The position numbers and the translations under genes are program-made. The notes below the pieces were generated by a model. The model saw only the letters and a list, made by a program, of their open reading frames with translations, was not told the origin of the DNA and did not search any database. Below, piece by piece: positions 19,859 through 33,640 of a DNA stretch of 64,000 nucleotides. The first letter of the stretch is position 1; every line of letters starts with the position of its first letter. The stretch spans positions 77,755,697 to 77,819,696 of the forward strand of contig NC_059072.1 in NCBI RefSeq assembly GCF_020497125.1. Direction: 5' to 3'. This DNA comes from Mauremys mutica. Its lineage: Eukaryota > Chordata > Testudines > Geoemydidae.

Positions 19859-20393
19859 CCGTGGTTCTCAAATTCGATTGTGCCCCCTCCCCCCCATTTT
19901 TATGTCTGTAGTCATTTATGCTCCCCCTCCAAAGTACATATACCACCACCCAGCTCTGAAGGTTGAGCAGAGAGCAGCAGCTGCTGGCCAGGCACCCAGC
20001 TCTGAAGCCAGCACCATGCCAACAGCAGCGCAGAAGTACGGGTGGCAATGTGAAAAGTCACAGTAGATTTAGAACCCCATTGCCACCCTTACTTTTGCAC
20101 TGCTGCTGCCACCCTGAGGCTGACATCTGGAGCCCTGCTGCCGCCTCCCAGTGAGAGATTGAGGGTGGAGGAAGGAGAGCCTGGGCAGTAGGACTCCATC
20201 TGTCAGCCTTGGGGCAGTGAGGCTCTGGCTGTCCCTTTTATCCTATTCCCCCACTTCCCAGGTATGCACAGCCCTTCTGCGCAAGCCCCAGCCACCACGA
20301 GCTGACTATCAGAGCTCTTTGGGAAAAAAAAAAAAAAAAGCACACAGCTCGTGCCTCCCTTGGGAGGCCCTCCCCATAGTTTGAGAACTGCTG
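19859..20393. mobile_element. hAT-type non-autonomous element
   Basis: 535 bp between exact 8-bp duplications GCCTAATG (19851-19858 and 20394-20401). Ends are CCGTGGTTCTCAAA and TTTGAGAACTGCTG. GC-rich interior, with a run of 16 or more A near 20323-20339. No coding capacity. Confidence 0.9.
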
Positions 20394-21097
20394 GCCTAAT
20401 GTAACTTAAAAAGAAAAGCTTTGGGATTCCAATTAGAATTCTGCTCTTAACAGTATGTTCAGTTTCTAAGCAACACCAGTCGAAACACTTTTCACATGTA
20501 AACATCATTTATTAGAAAAAGAAAATATGTAAACATTTGCTTTATTTAATGAATGGAAAAATGAAAAGGCTTTAATTTGATAAGCGTATTTTTATTAAGT
20601 ATATTGGATGGACATATGGGAGGAGAAAAGAGAATTCTTGGTCTTTGTTTTCAGGAGAGTTCTAATTCTCTCATTCCTCCAAATTATCTGTTTACTCAAA
20701 GAATGCCTTCATCCTAACACAGCTGCTAAGCAAAATAGGACATGCTTCCTAAATCAGCAAGTGAATTCACTGACATCAGTGGGACTACTTGCTAAATTAG
20801 GGCATTAGTTAGAACAATAGTTCTTCCTCTTGACTAGAGCTGGTCAAAATTTTTTTAATTCAAAACAGGTTTTTTTTGTTTGTTTTTTTTACAAACAATG
20901 CCCTTTTCACAAAACTGAAATTTTCAGTGAGAAGATCTGTTTTGAAAAAACAAAAAACCCCACCCCCTCTTCCCAGCAAGGTCGCTGGCTGCCTGTGTTG
21001 AAGGCTTTTGCCAATTTTACTTTCTGTCAATGAAATTGACAAAAGCTTTCCTAGTGGGCTGTTCCTGACCTCCCCACAAGTTCTAAGAATACAGATC
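20394..21097. other. No recognisable feature
   Basis: About 700 bp, AT-rich with several T and A runs (20868-20893, 20944-20960). No gene seen. Confidence 0.45.
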
Positions 21098-21344
21098 TGG
21101 CTATGGCTATACTTGCACTTCAAAGCCGCGGCAGCGCTTTGAAGCGCTAAGTGTAGTCAAAGCACCAGCGCTGGGAGAGAGCTCTCCCAGTGCTGTCCGT
21201 ACTCCACCTCCCTGTGGGGAATAACGTACAGCGCTGGGGCTTTGACCACACTGGCGCTTTGCAGCGCCACAATTTGCAGCGCTGGAGAGGGTGTGTTTTC
21301 ACACCCTGCTGCAGCGCTGCAAATTTGCAAGTGTAGCCATGGCC
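21098..21344. mobile_element. Foldback MITE, GCGCTGGGAG family
   Basis: Ends GGCTATGGCTATACTTGC and GCAAGTGTAGCCATGGCC are inverted copies. The interior has inverted GCAGCGCTTTGAAGCGC and CAGCGCTGGGAG blocks. A second copy lies at 46923-47198 and a half copy at 36102-36240. Target duplication unclear; the termini (GTGTAGCC) are like the Harbinger-type MITEs at 58031. Confidence 0.8.
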
Positions 21345-21812
21345 AGCAAGTTGACAGACTTGGAAGGAAGAGGAAGAGTCTAAAGAATTGCCTGTCTATG
21401 CTTCTTTGCTCTGGAGCTTAGGTGGGGAGGCTGGGAGTCAGAGCAGCCAGGCTGCAGGCTCTTGTCAATGTCACTTGTGAATTTGACAAGACCTGCCCTG
21501 CAGGCAACTAGGAAGCCAAAAAATCTCGTTCGGTTTGCCTGCAACTGACATCCATCTTGAAGACTCTTCCTGAAAAATATGTCATATTTTTGACATATTG
21601 TCCTGGTTCAGGATGAAATTATTTTCAAAAACATGATTTATTTATTTATTTATTTTTGGGAAGGGGAAAAGTGAAGGATTTCCATTTTCCAGCCCTCTAC
21701 TTTCTATGTTAAGATGATGGTCCAATATGAATAACATGACATACATTGGAGATAGATAATTTATGCTGAGTAAAGTTAATGAAATATTACTGAGTAAAGA
21801 ATATAACTATGC
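21345..21812. other. No recognisable feature
   Basis: 468 bp with a TTTA microsatellite at 21638-21655. No gene seen. Confidence 0.4.
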
Positions 21813-23096
21813 TGTGACATTGCACTCCATATGCTTTATGAAAATATGCTTATGAATGTAAATATGATGTAACAGGAATATGCTTTACGCAAAAGGTCTC
21901 TTTTAAGGTGTCATTACAATGCTTATAATCTAATCAGTGTGTTCATCCTATTTGTTTGCATGTATTATTTATATGTCTGGAGTTAGGAGAATAAGATATA
22001 AACTGGTATTACTGATGTAAACATATTAAGTGGAAGCCATTAAGGGTCATTCAAAACCAATGAACTGTAAATAGTTCTGTTTACTTGCAAACCTTCCTGT
22101 GTATCAGAGTAGCAGCCGTGTTAGTCTGTATCTGCAAAAAGAACAGGAGTACTTGTGGCACCTTAGAGACTAATAAATTTATTTGAGCATAAGCTTTCGT
22201 GCGCTACAGCTCACTTCATCAGATGCATGTCTTCCTGTGTATGTGTAGGCCAGCCCAGGAAGAATGGAGGCCAGGGTCTCACAGGACATGGGACCATGTC
22301 ACATGATACTGGAATCCATCTTAATCCTTGTACTTTTCCATTGATGGGGTGGGGACAAGCATAGACAAAAGATTCCTGCATTGCGCCAAAGTTATAAAAG
22401 GGGATGGAGCAGGATAAAAGTGGCTGCCAGCCATGAGAAAACTGCTACTTACCACCTGAGATGTCTGCTGGAACTAACAAGGACTGTACCAGGGGAAAGG
22501 ATTGGGCCCAGACTAGGAAGGAGTCTAGTCTGTGAAAGCAGCTTATTGGAACATCTTGGAGGGTGAGAGATTAGCTGTAATCAGTTTCTTAATGTATTAG
22601 GCTTCGACTTGTGTGTTTTTGCTTTATTTTGCCTGGTGAATTACTTTTTTCTGTCTGTTATTACTTGAAACCACTTAAATCCTACTTTTTATACTTAATA
22701 AAATCACTTATTTATTAATAAACCTAGAATGTGATTAATACCTGGGGAAGCAAACAACTGTGCATCTCTCTCTATCAGTGTTAGAGGGCAGACAATGTAT
22801 GAGTTTACCCTGCATACACTTTATACAGAGTAAAACAGATTTATTTGGGGTTTGGATCCCATTGGGAACTGGGTGTCTGGGTGCTGGAGACAGGTAACCT
22901 GCTGAGCTGTTTTCCGTTAAGTCTGCAGCTTTGGGGGCGTGGCCCAGACCCCAGGTCTGTGTTGCCACACTAGCATGTCTGGCTCAACAAGGCAGGGTTC
23001 TGGAAATCCCAAGCTGTCAGGGAAAACGGGCTCAGAGGTAATTTCAGCAGATCAGGTGACAGTACCAAGGGGATCTCTGTGACCGAACCCGTCACA
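21813..23096 (+). mobile_element. Solo LTR, TGTGACATTGCAC family
   Basis: About 1.28 kb starting TGTGACATTGCAC and ending CCCGTCACA, TG...CA with TGTGAC/GTCACA as inverted ends. Inside in plus order are a TATA-like GTTATAAAAGGGG (22390) and AATAAAATCACTTATTT (22698), the layout of an LTR promoter and poly(A) site. Flanks are TATGC and CATGC, a possible 5-bp duplication with one change. The same family is at 36779-39525. A 126-bp PLE tail is inserted at 22105-22230. No internal region is present. Confidence 0.8.
22105..22230 (-). mobile_element. 5'-truncated Penelope-like element inside the LTR
   Basis: Minus-strand sequence GATGAAGTGAGCTGTAGC, GAAAGCTTATGCTC, AATAAATTTATTAGTC, GGTGCCACAAGTACTCC, CTGCTACTCTG. 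Flanked by a perfect 12-bp duplication CTTCCTGTGTAT (22093-22104 and 22231-22242). The empty site matches the sister LTR (CTTCCTGGGTATGTGCAGG near 37080). Confidence 0.88.
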
Positions 23097-24274
23097 CATG
23101 CTTTTTGCCATACAATATACTATTTGAATTTCAATAATCAACAACATCACCATGGATGCTCCAGTAGTCTGCTTCATTCAAGAGTGGAAATGTAAAAAAA
23201 TCAGCAATGATGCCTTTGGGAAAAGTGGTAGCTTATATGTGTTGTCAGCCTAAAGCCTTAGAATGAAGGTTCAGCTCTGAACTTCAACCTATTTGCTAGA
23301 CTCGAATGCACTGCATTAGGACCCATAAATACATGCACATATTTCAGACAGAAGACATTTCCCCCATCCCTCCACTTCATGCACTCAGGATTGGAGGATC
23401 AAATTTGGCCCTTAGTTTTGAAGTGATAAAATTTCTTGGGTATTGCAGAATACAGACAATCATGCAATAATTCTGAAATTATACTGTAATTATTGACCAT
23501 GTAAATGAATAGCAAATACTGTACACTTCTACATAATCAAGTGATAATTATGTTCTTTTATTTGTCTTCTAAATGAAAGTCGTCAAGAGCCTGAAACAGG
23601 TAATTAAATTTTTACTTATCTGGTTCCATCAAATTTGTAAAATTACACATTAATCATGCAGAAACATGAAATTATATCCAGTATGCATTGGGAAAATAAC
23701 AGAGGCTATATTGGTTATTTTATATATGCAAGAGTGAATTCTTCAGTGAAGCCCTTGCCAGCTTGCGGATCAAATTCTCATCCGGTGTAAATCAGTGCAT
23801 CTTCACTGACTTCAGCTACACCATTTTATAACAGCTGAAGTTCTTGTCCTGGATTCATATCTGGATCCAAATTATCCCAACTCAGAATAGCAGTGTTGCA
23901 GGCCTTCTCACCTGGCTAGTCTTCCCCATCCTCAACAGATAACTATTTGCCATCAAAATAACACTTCTCCCTTTCTCCACCTTAATCCAGTGTACTGACT
24001 TCCCCTATAGTCTACTCTAATTCATACCCTTTTATTCTTTGGTGAGGAGATTTCCCCCCCCAGCCCCGTCTGAGCTGTTGCACCATCATGCAATTCTTTG
24101 TGCTTCCCTTAATCAGTAAGCATTGCTCACACAACGGAATTGCATGAGTCATAAAATCAGAGTTCAAGGGTGCCAGAGAAACACGATTTAAGAGAGACAG
24201 GAAATGAACATAAGGAGTTAATATTTTGCAGTTCCCAAGGGAAGGCAAAAATCTTAGCTAATCTAGGAGAAAGA
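23097..24274. other. No recognisable gene
   Basis: About 1.2 kb, AT-rich. No coding pattern or repeat that I can name. Confidence 0.45.
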
Positions 24275-24604
24275 AAGACAACTTCCTGTGGAACTCATGG
24301 CCAGGGGATGTTGTAAAGGCCAAAACTATAACTGGATTCAAAAAAGATTTAGATAAGTTCATGGAGGATAGGTCCATCAATAGTTCTTAGCCAAGATAGT
24401 CAGGGATGTAACCCCTTGCTCCGAGTGTCGCTAGGCCTCTAGCAGCCAGAAACTGGTACTGGACAACTGGGGCTGGATCACTTGATAATTGCCCTGTTCT
24501 GATCACTCCCTCTGAAGCATCTGGCATTAGCCACTGTTGGAAGACAGGATACTGAGCTAGATGGACCATTTGTCTGACCCAATGTGGCTGTTCTTATGTT
24601 CTGT
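24275..24604 (+). mobile_element. CR1 3' end fragment
   Basis: Carries the CR1 3' segment with AAAGATTTAGATAAGTTCATGG, GATGGACCATTTGTCTGACCC and the terminal GTTCTTATGTTCTG. It belongs to the same subgroup as 44965-45545, which ends in GTTCTTATGTTCTT. Confidence 0.88.
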
Positions 24605-26273
24605 TAACTGAGTAGGGAAAGAAGGCAAAAGAATAATATTGGGAAAGTGCTTTTTTCCCCAAGATACCTTGATGGTGTGCTAAGCTTGAATTAATCAGGG
24701 ATTTAGCAACAGGAGGGAGTTAAAACAGCACTGAGCATGTACTGTATTTCTTATTTAAGCCCATCTAAAGAATTCAGGTTTGATGCAGACAGTGAATTTA
24801 AAAAAAAAAAGAAATATTGTATCTTGCCTTGGTTTTCTTGCTTTTTTCCCCTCTCAATAGAAAGCAATATCCTTTAGATCTACACATTACAAGGAATGGT
24901 TGCACAATCAAGCATGCAGTGTGGGTGAAATTCACCCCTTTGTGGAGGGCCAGCACAAGGTCTGTGGATCACATAAAGAGAACTAGGCCTAATTGTTTTC
25001 AGATTAATTGTCTGTTCAAGGGAAAATGCAGTTTTGGTCAATCCGCAGATTTGACATGTATGGTTTGAGCAACAAAGCAACCAGCAGTAGCACTGGTGTT
25101 GGTGGGAGCAAAGGCAGTGAAGGTGCTGCTGTCCCTCTCCTTCACTTTAATTTTCTAGGAAGGCATTCACTTGGGATGTGGGAAACCCAAGTTTTGAATC
25201 CCCACTCCGGAGCAGAGCTGAAATGGACTCTTCCGATTCACTGAAAATTCTAGACATTTTTCAGATTGGGTTCAATCCAAACCTAATTCTTCGTATTATT
25301 ATTTTTGGAATTGCCACGTACTTGAAAAATCAATTACCCAGCTCTGCAAAAAACCCTATTTTGATGGAGGGCATATGTGGGAATGAAGTGGCCCAAAGAC
25401 ACAGTGCTGGCCTTTTGCACAGGAAAGAATTTCAATAGGAAAAGACAGGCTAGAAACTGTATTTATAAAAATTGCTGACACATTAAACAAAATCTCTAAC
25501 TGCACAAGAACTCATGAAATACATTAGCCTGCTCTCAACATTCAAAGCTCTGAACTGAGAACTGCATGCAACGTCTAATATCAGTACATGACACACAGAG
25601 TACAAAAGATGCTGAGTTGTGTTAATAAATTATTACAAAGTTAAGATATCTTGTTTGCTATAGATCTGAGTTTTCATCAAGAACTCATGTAGCTGAGCTC
25701 CATATGTTACACTTGAAGTATCCCAATCATTCTATATAATGTTGAGTGATAAAATATATTAAGGCACCCAAGAGAGATACCTGCAAACACAAACTCTCCT
25801 CATAAAGTCCAGAGTTCACAAGTCTTTAAAAACAAACAATTTGTGGTGTTCAGGAAATGTTGCTCTCCAAAGTCATATTTACAATCTTAAATCCACAGTG
25901 TTCTAGTTATTCTGAAAACCTGATGACTGGCAGATACTTGAGGGTAGTGGGAGGACCCTAATGAACGCCAAAATATAGGATAGGAAAAGAATGTAGTTGA
26001 AATTCTTTTAGATTTATGCTATCTATATGTCATCTTTTCATTCATTGTTTAAGACTTAAGTCCAGGATCTGACTGAACTTTGTGTTGCTTAGCTAGTACA
26101 TAGTTCCCATTAAATACATTTAGTCAGATTTCAGGGTAAATTTTCAGACAGACATTCTTAAGTGACTTAGGGGCCAGATCCTCAAAAGTATTAGGCATCT
26201 AACTCCCACCAACTTCAATGGTATCTATTGGGTCCTAAAAACCTCTGAAGATCTGGTCTTTAGGAGCCTAAGG
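24605..26273. other. 1.7 kb without recognisable gene
   Basis: No coding region with support. 26165-26270 is like old foldback repeats (GATCCTCAAAAGTATTAGG with an inverted partner further on). Confidence 0.4.
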
Positions 26274-26470
26274 GCTTGTCTACCACAGGGAGTTATTCAG
26301 CTATTCCTAATTAATTATTCCTGATTAACTCCATGTATGGAAGCTCTCATTCTGGAATAGGAAATTCCAAACATGGTGTTAAATCAGGAACAATTCACTT
26401 TAAATTCTTATTTACCCTATTCCAGATTAACTTTCAACCCCAAAACTTACTGAAAGTCAATGGGACTGAG
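26274..26470. mobile_element. MITE fragment with GGGCTTGTCTAC end
   Basis: Starts TAA then GGGCTTGTCTACCACAGGG and contains TTATTCAGCTATTCCT and GATTAACTCCATG. Its right end is not found before the next MITE at 26483. Confidence 0.55.
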
Positions 26471-26482
26471 ACTGCTAGAGTA

Positions 26483-26690
26483 TGCCTACACTGCAATTAA
26501 ACACACACAGCTGGCCCATGTCAGCTGATTTGGGCTCAAGGGGCCTGGGCTAAGGGGCTGTTTAATTGCGGTGTAGATGTTTGGGCTCCAGCCCGAGCCC
26601 AAACCTGATTGTCTACATTACAATTCAACAGCCCCTTAGCTGACATGGGCCAGTCATTGGGTTTTAATTGCAGTGTAGACATAAATCTAT
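26483..26690. mobile_element. Foldback MITE
   Basis: Left GCCTACACTGCAATTAAA with CTGGCCCATGTCAGCTGA. The right arm is the inverted copy (TTAGCTGACATGGGCCAG, then TTTTAATTGCAGTGTAGAC). About 208 bp, no coding capacity. Confidence 0.8.
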
Positions 26691-27079
26691 GTGCTTAAGT
26701 CACTTATGAAAATGGCATTTAAGTGCTTTTGAAAATTTTACCCTTTGTGATCTGTGGTAATGAAATTTAAATATACAACATAAAAAGTATATGCTTTTTA
26801 TCAGCTCTACAGTATCATGAAAACTACATTTTAACCAGTTGTGTGCCTTATCCTACACCCTGTTACTCCAGTTGAAGAAAGCCAGTGTAACGGAGCAGAG
26901 AATCAAGTTGTCTGTCTAAATTGGTCTATCCCTTATGTCCACATTCCTAAAAGATTGGTCAGATGTAGAGATGGACCCAAAGATCAGGGGGGTTCAGATC
27001 TGGAATTTTGGTTCAGGCCATCTCCCATCAGAATACTTTTGTCTCAATGAAGCTCAGTCTTACAAAACACTGAACACTC

Positions 27080-27232
27080 TGACCCCAATCCAGCAAAGTA
27101 CTTTAGCACGTGTGTAACTGTAAACGCATGGGATTACTTACATGCTAGAATGTGTGTCAGTTTAAGCACATGTGTAGTCCCTTGTGTTCATAGTTACACA
27201 CATACTAAAGTGCTTTGTTGGATTGAGGCCAG
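27080..27232. mobile_element. Short foldback element
   Basis: The two ends are inverted copies over about 40 bp: CCCAATCCAGCAAAGTACTT on the left and AAGTGCTTTGTTGGATTGAGG on the right, with GCACGTGTGTAACTG against AGTTACACACATACT. Type unknown. Confidence 0.7.
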
Positions 27233-27329
27233 AGTGGTCAACACCTTCAGGTCCGAGACGATATGGGCATGTCTTATACCATATCCTCCCTGCCTGAGTA
27301 GACAGATTTGCACTATCAAGCTAACACAC

Positions 27330-27530
27330 TAAAAACAGGTTGTTTGGGCTGTAGTTTGGGCTCTCAAGCCTAGGGGGTCGGGCCAGCTTCAGAGCCTAGG
27401 TTGCAGCCCTAGCCGTGACATCCATACTGCTGTTTTTGGCGAGCTAGCTCAAGCCCTGCTAGTACAAGTCTGTCTACCCAGGCTGGGAGGCTCACTTCCA
27501 GCTGCAGTGTAGACATACCCTATGATAGCA
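27330..27530. mobile_element. MITE with TAGACATACCC end
   Basis: The right end GGCTGGGAGGCTCACTTCC ... GCAGTGTAGACATACCC is shared with 16318-16376 and 47219-47345. It lies 80-280 bp beyond the RASSF9 stop codon and may be inside its 3' untranslated region. Confidence 0.6.
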
Positions 27531-27609
27531 AGAGTATTAAAAAGGATAAATATCCCCCAAAGATGGTTGTTTTTATATTGCTCTTTGTCATGTGCACAAT
27601 GGTCTCCAG

Positions 27610-28908
<1,299 letters not shown>

Positions 28909-31349
28909 TCAGTTACGTCAGTGGCATATAGTGTGTGAATCGAAATGACAATCCATTTATCCTTGATATAAACTGCCAAATGGTGGGCAATGTAAATGAA
29001 ATATAAATGGAGAGACCACCGGCCTGCCTGCCTCTCTCTCACTGGACCAAAGGGGAAAAAAATACCAACCTACCTTGAATTTTAGCCCAACTACAAATCC
29101 AAACCTCTTTTTCAGATTCTTATATATTAATTTTAAAACCCTTTTCCTCCCTTTTCTCTGAACGCCTGGATGCAATTCACTTAAAGAGCAGAAGTATAGA
29201 TTCATATAAAGTGCTATTCTAATTGTATTATGCTCCCAGCTGAATCAGGGAATACTGGGAATCTCAGAAGAAAGTCTTTTCTCACAAGATAGCAGTATAA
29301 TTTGTAGATAATACAGGTTCAGAAGCTTGGGATAAACATCCAGATTTTTTGAATGAATCACTAAACCACCACGAATCATGTGAACTCTACAGGAGATAAA
29401 ATAATAAGAAATATTGTGATGCAGAGACAAAGCTGCAGTCCCTTTGCCCCACATCATCGTAGTGTTGCCAACTCTCATGAATTTTATTGAAAGTTTTGGT
29501 GTTATACAATGTTTTTCTTAAAGCCCCAGATCCTGTATTCAAATGATTATGGGAGAATCTCAGCTTTCATTAAAAAAAATAAATTAAAAAAAAATCTAGC
29601 GCTTGTGGTTGTGGAGAAAAGCATCAAAATGTGACCTGAGTGAATGTCCAAAACCAAAAGGAAATAAAAAGAATCCCAAGCTTATTTAAAATGAAAAAAC
29701 CCAACTCCCCCCCCCCCCAAAAACCCCACCAAAAACCCCACTCATAATTTTTACACCCATTTTGTGATTTTTGAGGGGGTGACTTAGGATTTCCAAATGT
29801 GGCATTTCCAAAGGATTACACCTATTGATGCAGAGCTGTCATAGAGGCATCTACAGCTCCATTCCTCCCTGCTACCAGTGCAGGCAATGTGGTGAAGAGG
29901 AATGGCCAGTACACCACACTGAGCAGATATCCAGGATTAATTCCATTCAACTGCTTCAGTTTATATCGGACAGTGGCCCCAGAAAGTCAGAAAAGAGCCC
30001 CCATGTAGCCTGGCCACACCCAAGGATCTGTCGCACTGTTTAGCTCTAGATACATCCTGTGAGCACAATACATTATTGTGAATCTTCTCTTGTAGTCTCT
30101 GTAGATTCAAATGAACGAGCTTTAATTCACGTCCATGTAGAAAGCTTGAAAAATGCAGGGATAATGGAAATGTGGTTGACATATGAAGTATTTGATTCTA
30201 CAATAGTTAGCATTTCAGACTGAGTCATGGTATTTTTCTAGGCTCATGTGCCATAGCAGGATTAGAACCTAATCTGGATTCATTAGTGTTACATCCTGCT
30301 TATTAAAACATTTCTGCTGGTTTCATTTTTTAAATTATTACCCTGTTTGGGAGATTAAATGTAATCCAAAAACTTGAATTGTGATTGACTCAACTCTGTA
30401 TGGAGGCAAGATGCCTCAAGAGACTGAGGTTAGTAATGGACTACTAATGTAACATAGTAAATATCTTATTACTGTTATATAGTACAAGAGAACGCTGTTC
30501 AAATGCAGTGTTACTCTTCTACTGGAGCATTCCTGTGTAAAATTCATACTTTGCTAAATAAGTCTGTGTGGTAGCATCACAGGTTCTTATTTCAACAGGT
30601 CCCATTTAAAAGATTAGTGATTTACTGTAATTAATTTAAGCAAATCAGTTTCCAACAGATTACTGAAGCATATAGTGGGCATTAAAAATCCCAGATAGCA
30701 AAGATCAAGAAATCATTAAGGCATGGGTCTGTACTAAAAACCCAAAACACAACACAATGAGAAAACATTAGATCAGTTGACATTACTGTTGAATGTGTCA
30801 CAGGCCACAAAGTCAATATCTGTCACCTTTTAGTAAGTTTGCACAGCACAGGATATCATAAAAATGTTTTTACTTGTTGACAGATTGGTAGTTAAATGAA
30901 ACTAACAGGAATAGACTATTGCAACAGAGTTCAGCTACAATGGTCAACAAACAATGTTTGCTTTAAGCTACAGTATGCACAAAGAAAAATCCAGAATGGA
31001 ATATCGAGTTACTGTAGGAGCTAGGTGTCAAGTAAAGATTATACAAATTAATATAATCGTTATCAAATGTACCTGATAGTTGCTCAAATAACTACACCAG
31101 CTGCTGACAAAGAAATAAGTGAAAGAGAAATCAAATGTAATTTATCAGTTTATGATTTTCAAAGTGGAAAAAAGCTGATAGACAAACAAAAATGAAATAA
31201 GTGCAAACACATATAGGTGTAATAAACAATATACTGGTATCTCGGCTGAGGTAATTGCTTTATAGGATCTGCCCCACTGTTTCTTTATAACACCACATCG
31301 GGTATCAGTAATGCACAGTAGATCATCACCCTCCTCATTTAGTTGCACT

Positions 31350-32060
31350 TACAGAATCATGGAAATGTAGGGCTGGAAGGGACCTCAAAAGGCGATGTAG
31401 TTCATCCAACTGCTCTGAGGCAGGACAAGTAAACCTAAACCATGTCTTACAGATGTTTGTCTAATCTGTTCTTAAACACATCCAGTGATGGTGATTCACA
31501 ATCTCCCTTGGAAGCCTATTCCAGAGCTTAACTATTCTTAGAGCTAGAACGTTTTTCCTGATATCTAGCCTACATCTCCTTCTTGTCCTACCTCCAGTGG
31601 ACATGGAGAACATTTGATCACAGTCATCTTTGTAACATCCAATAACATACCTGGAGACTTATCAGGTTCCCCCTCAGTCTTCTTTTCTCAAGACAAAACA
31701 TGCCCACTTCTTTCAACCTTTCCTTAGAGGTCAGGTTTTCTAAACGTTTTATCCTTTTGCTTGCTCTCCTCTGGACTCTCTCCAGTTGTCTCCTATCCTG
31801 CATTTTTTTTTTTAAAGTGTAGCACCCAAAACTGGACTTAGTACTCTAGCTGAGGCCTCACCAGTGCTGAGTAGAGACATGCAATGCTCCTGTGAATACA
31901 TCCCAGCAGAATATTAACCTTTTTGCAACTGTGTCACATTGGTGGCTCATATTCAGTTTGTGATCCACTGTAACTCCCAGTACTTCTGGGAATACTTTCT
32001 GCAATATTACTGCCCCACCTGTTATTCCACAGTTTGTTATAATAGTTCTTGCTTCTTTAC
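31350..32060 (-). mobile_element. CR1 relic, minus strand
   Basis: Reverse complement of a CR1 3' part. On the plus strand it shows ACAGAATCATGGAAATGTAGG, GGGCTGGAAGGGACCTC, GTCTAATCTGTTCTTAAAC and CTGGACTCTCTCCAGTTG. It contains no usable frame. Confidence 0.85.
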
Positions 32061-32617
32061 CCATTCTCCTGAGACTTTTATACAAACTCTTTGGGACAGG
32101 TATTCTTTTCATTCTTAGTTTTTTTGTTACAGTATCTTTGTGCTCTCCAGTACACTTGAACGTATGTGCCAGATTATATAAACTACGCAAATGCTCTCAT
32201 TCGTCTCCTCCTTCTCCTTCCCCCCCTCCCTCCAACTACTGTACTTTAAAGGCTACCTAGCAAGTCTTGGCAGGTATGAACCCATGAGGTTAGCAAAACT
32301 TCAAGTAACCTTAAAATGTCTGTAGATACAATGTACCAGTAGACACTTAAAAGTATATCCTGCCATCAGTTTTTACACAGAACTCTTACTGGCTTCACCA
32401 GAAGTTAAACAAGCAGACCGATGGAAAGTTACTGCTGACTTTAGAAAATCCCAGTAGAACCCCAAGAGGCAATGTAGAAAATGGTGACTAGCTATTCTGT
32501 CAGAGAAAATAAAACATTGAGAATGTAAAAATAAGGTCTCCTTGGTTATATATCATTTCCATTCTGTTTTTCAAGAATCCCATCTACCCACATTTAACTG
32601 GAAGCTCTCTGGACTGT
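32061..32617. other. No recognisable feature
   Basis: Includes a C-rich run at 32220-32232. Part could be the far 5' side of the CR1 relic, too diverged to tell. Confidence 0.35.
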
Positions 32618-32735
32618 GACGGGCTTCTTGTTCTGCTTATACCGTGCCTAGCACAGTGGGGTGCTAGTCCACCATGACTGGGGCACTTATATACTACTGA
32701 AATACAAATACATAAATAAAATAGTAACAGTAATA
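32618..32735 (+). repeat. L2/CR1-like LINE 3' end relic
   Basis: GTGCCTAGCACAGTGGGG, CATGACTGGGGC, AATACAAATACATAAATAAA: the typical L2-like 3' string, plus strand. Confidence 0.65.
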
Positions 32736-33007
32736 ATAGTACCACCTTTTAAATAAAAGTAGGGGGAGGGGAAGGGGAGAGAGAGAATCAAAATTCATAG
32801 GCTTGGATACAATTCTTGCATTAAAACTAGATTGCTCAATGATGGGTTTAGTTACAATGTGCATTGGTATCATGTGTTTTTCATTAGATTCACTGTATTT
32901 CTTCTGCTTTCACGTTTTAATTGAAGATGAATTCATGAGTCACATCTCACATTATAGTACCATACAAATATTTTATTTATATATACATAGAAATCTCTTC
33001 TTTGTAA

Positions 33008-33250
33008 CTATTTCCATTTTCAGTAGAGTGTGCAGAGCTCACCCTCCCCCCCCCCGCCGCTCCCGCCCTCCCACCGCCGTCAGGGGCATGCAGGGACGTG
33101 CCAGCAGCCAGCCACTTCTGGGAGTGGCGTGCGGCCACCAGCCACGGAATGCAGGCAGCCTGCCTGAGCCCTGCTGTGCCACCAGTTGGGACTTGGACAG
33201 ATTGTCAGATGAGATTTCTCCTGTATTTTGGGGGCCCCGTGCCACCACAC
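33008..33250. repeat. GC-rich stretch, probably a hAT element remnant
   Basis: A C-rich run (CCCCCCCCCCGCCGC near 33044) followed by sequence with CATGCAGGGACGTGCCAGCAG, like interiors of the GC-rich hAT elements here. No ends or duplications could be defined. Confidence 0.35.
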
Positions 33251-33549
33251 TGTTTGCTTCATGGTAAATCTGCCTCTGCTAAGAGGAACTCTCCACCCTA
33301 TAAATACTTTTGGAAGACTCTCCTGAAGAGTGAGAATGAGGGTTTAATGACGACACAGCAATTGCATGGTTGTTAGCGCTTCAGTGGTGGCTATTACTTT
33401 ACAAATCTCCATTGCTAATTCTTCATCTCTTTATCTGACTTGACTGTGAAATGATTTACAGTATGCTTTCCACCACCCTCAGGGTACACACTTTCTATAA
33501 CTTGTATCCACACCTTAAATCTGTCTGCCTGTCAGACAAAGCAACAAGG

Positions 33550-33640
33550 TGGGTGAGATTATATCTTTTATTGCACCAACTTCTGTTAGTGAGCGAAACA
33601 AGTATTCAAACTGCACAGAGTTCGTCTTAGACTTACACAG
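33550..33640 (-). mobile_element. PLE-like tail, second family
   Basis: AAGGTGGGTGAGATTATATC, TTTTATTGCACCAACTTCTG, TTAGTGAGCGAAACAAG: reverse complement of the tail seen in foldback form at 51878 and 59853. Only one arm is present here. Confidence 0.65.
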
